Positions 62,625 through 64,000 of a DNA stretch of 64,000 bases are shown here, in pieces. This DNA is from Sialis fuliginosa. Taxonomy: Eukaryota; Arthropoda; Insecta; Megaloptera; Sialidae. The number at the start of each line of letters is the position of its first letter. Position 1 is the stretch's first letter. Below the pieces are notes generated by a model. That model was not told the origin of the DNA. It made no database searches and was given only the letters and a program-made list of their open reading frames with translations. The position numbers were made by a program, and so were the translations under genes. The stretch is taken from positions 21,259,248-21,323,247 of the forward strand of contig OY540811.1 in NCBI GenBank assembly GCA_961205875.1. Reading direction: 5' to 3'.

Positions 62625-63068
62625 AGATCTGCTTGCTTATTAAAAATTAAAAATGATAGACCACGCTAATTTTTGGTGGATTACCTTATAATAAAAACAT
62701 AAGATTACACAAAAATGATTTACATATTACTTAAAAACTTACTTTATTTTATTTCTAATTGAATCATTGAATAAATTAAAAGCAAAGTGCATTTATTACA
62801 TTAACTTGTGTCGTCTAGTAAGTTATTTATAAACTAATTAAAGTTCGAGATGTTCATTTCCATATTAGCATATCTACTCTGGTGTTATCATGTATGACGT
62901 GATATACTAGTTATGAGCTTAATCTAGAAATAGATTATAGGATTTCATCTATAGATATTACATAATACTGTACTCATGTATTTAGAATTTGCTATCATTG
63001 TTTGTATAGATATTATAGATGGCGAGCGGTTGGTTTCTAATTCATTATATTGACTGTAAATTAATCTT

Positions 63069-63663
63069 AAAAGACCCTGCACATTTCTTGTGTGAAATAG
63101 TTTTCCGTGAAAATCGCAACATTTTTGATATGTTGTAGTTTATGTGATACTGATCAAAAGCTCTCACGGGCACAACTTCAAAAAGTTTGTCGTTTCGGTG
63201 ATAAAAATTTTTAAAGATGAAAAATTTAACTAATGTTTTATTTAAGTTTTTATTCTTTTAACACTTTAAGTTAGTAATAACATCAGAAACTTAGCTACAT
63301 TATTAGAATATTAAATCTTAAATTTAGTTTTTAGCAATAAGCAGTATTTATTTTCATCGTTTACAATATTAAATACATTAAAATAAACTATAAGATAAAA
63401 TACAAGTTTTGAGGTTTCCACGGTAATCTGGATGTGGATCTTATCGACCAACGTTTCGTTACACATTGTGTGGACATCAGGGCCCTTCTAAAAGTGTATT
63501 TTAGAAGAGCCCTGAAGATGTCCACTGCAATGTGTGACGAAACGTTAACCGATAACACGACCATATTGACGCGAAGTTATCATATAAACTACAAAATATT
63601 AAAAATTTTGCGACTTTCACCGAAAACTACATATTTCGCATAAGAAATGTGCGGGGTCCTTTA
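63069..63663. mobile_element. Foldback element with inner palindrome
   Basis: The outer arms pair: AAAGACCCTGCACATTTCTT, GAAAATCGCAACATTTTTG and GTAGTTTATGTGATA on the left against CAAAATTTTTAATATT-type, CGACTTTCACCG and AAATGTGCGGGGTCCTTT on the right. An inner palindrome (63438-63562) has arms ACGTTTCGTTACACATTG with TGGACATCAGGGCCCT and their complements around TCTAAAAGTGTATTTTAGA. A chance 69-codon frame overlaps it. Confidence 0.75.
63512..63545 (+). ncRNA. Hammerhead-like motif (CTGAAGA-hairpin-GAAAC)
   Basis: CTGAAGA (63512-63518), extra T, GTCCAC / GTGTGAC stem with one bulge, then GAAACGTT (63539 on). The mirrored arm on the minus strand carries CTGATG...GAAACGTT, so both strands hold a version. 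The core spacing resembles Penelope-associated hammerheads; catalysis is unproven. Confidence 0.4.
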
Positions 63664-64000
63664 CTATATTTAAAGTTGTATAGAATGGGAGCTAAGTCGT
63701 AGTTGCTATAATACCTATATAAAGGACTACATTGTTTTAAACAGATATGTATATGCATCATTGAAAATTATATCCACATATTAAATAAACGTAGTTTTCC
63801 AAAAATGTAAATTGTTCATACTGATAACTTTAAATAACAACTGATAGTAGGTGTATACAAAATATATGGTTAATTTAATTAAAATATTTAATTATGATAT
63901 ATTTTTACAACTCTAGTTTAGTAATTGAGGGATTCGTCAGTATTATGGGAAAAATTGAAATACGCATTGAAATTTTTATATGAAATATAGTAAAATGTTA

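Larger units (their letters stand above)
58995..63068 (-). other. Intron upstream of exon A, mostly featureless
   Basis: Within it, 59347-59460 (AGTGTTCGACCGAACATTTG, GCTGCGGCCAAAT, then TTCGGCCAAAAATTCACC) looks like a short hAT-like MITE. The stretch 60829-61500 has moderately complex noncoding sequence, and two perfect hairpins are listed separately. Nothing else is supported. Confidence 0.45.

Overview
The window is AT-rich, intron-dominated eukaryotic DNA, almost certainly from an insect. This is judged from long low-GC introns, GC-rich islands bounded by GT/AG splice sites, and the mix of MITEs, pogo/mariner/hAT remnants, a LINE fragment and CCGTCCGTC-bearing GGGTTCCG repeats. I cannot fix the order; the GGGTTCCG repeats recall Lepidoptera, but other insects carry similar ones.

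One protein-coding gene is supported, and it spans the whole window on the minus strand. Five consecutive internal exons were found (58603-58256, 49461-49236, 17827-17638, 13907-13745, 9113-8889). Every splice phase agrees, and the joined reading frame gives about 383 residues. These are a Gly/Ser/Pro-rich disordered region, a short segment preceding the C2 domain, and most of a C2 domain (motifs EAEGLEAKDANG, FSDPYCMLGI, TLNPRWNEKF). The order and motifs match the BAIAP3/UNC13D (Munc13-4) family, whose fly members are Staccato/Unc-13-4A and Unc-13-4B. These are C2-MUN-C2 proteins that tether and prime late endosomal, lysosomal and dense-core vesicles for Ca2+-dependent SNARE fusion. Both ends of the gene lie outside the window: no start codon, stop codon, MUN domain or second C2 domain is visible here.

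Layout from left to right: 1-8888 is the 5' part of a downstream intron, holding a 3.4 kb inverted repeat complex (1884-5268) and a foldback element (6441-6676). 8889-17827 carries the three C2 exons, separated by introns of 4.6 and 3.7 kb containing hAT-like, pogo-like and other TIR elements. 17828-49235 is a 31.4 kb intron packed with transposon debris. Its centrepiece is an exactly symmetric 815-bp palindrome flanked by a 17-bp direct repeat and nested inside a hAT remnant (27099-29072). 49236-58603 holds the two N-terminal exons. 58604-64000 is the intron upstream of them, ending with a foldback element (63069-63663).

No rRNA, tRNA, CRISPR array or complete transposase was seen. Most small open frames are chance frames in AT-rich DNA. 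Recurrent hammerhead-like CTGAAGA-hairpin-GAAA motifs sit in unrelated places and may mark Penelope-like retroelement debris. Two weak candidates for extra exons or promoters inside the 31 kb intron (30441-30560 and 29281-29490) are flagged.
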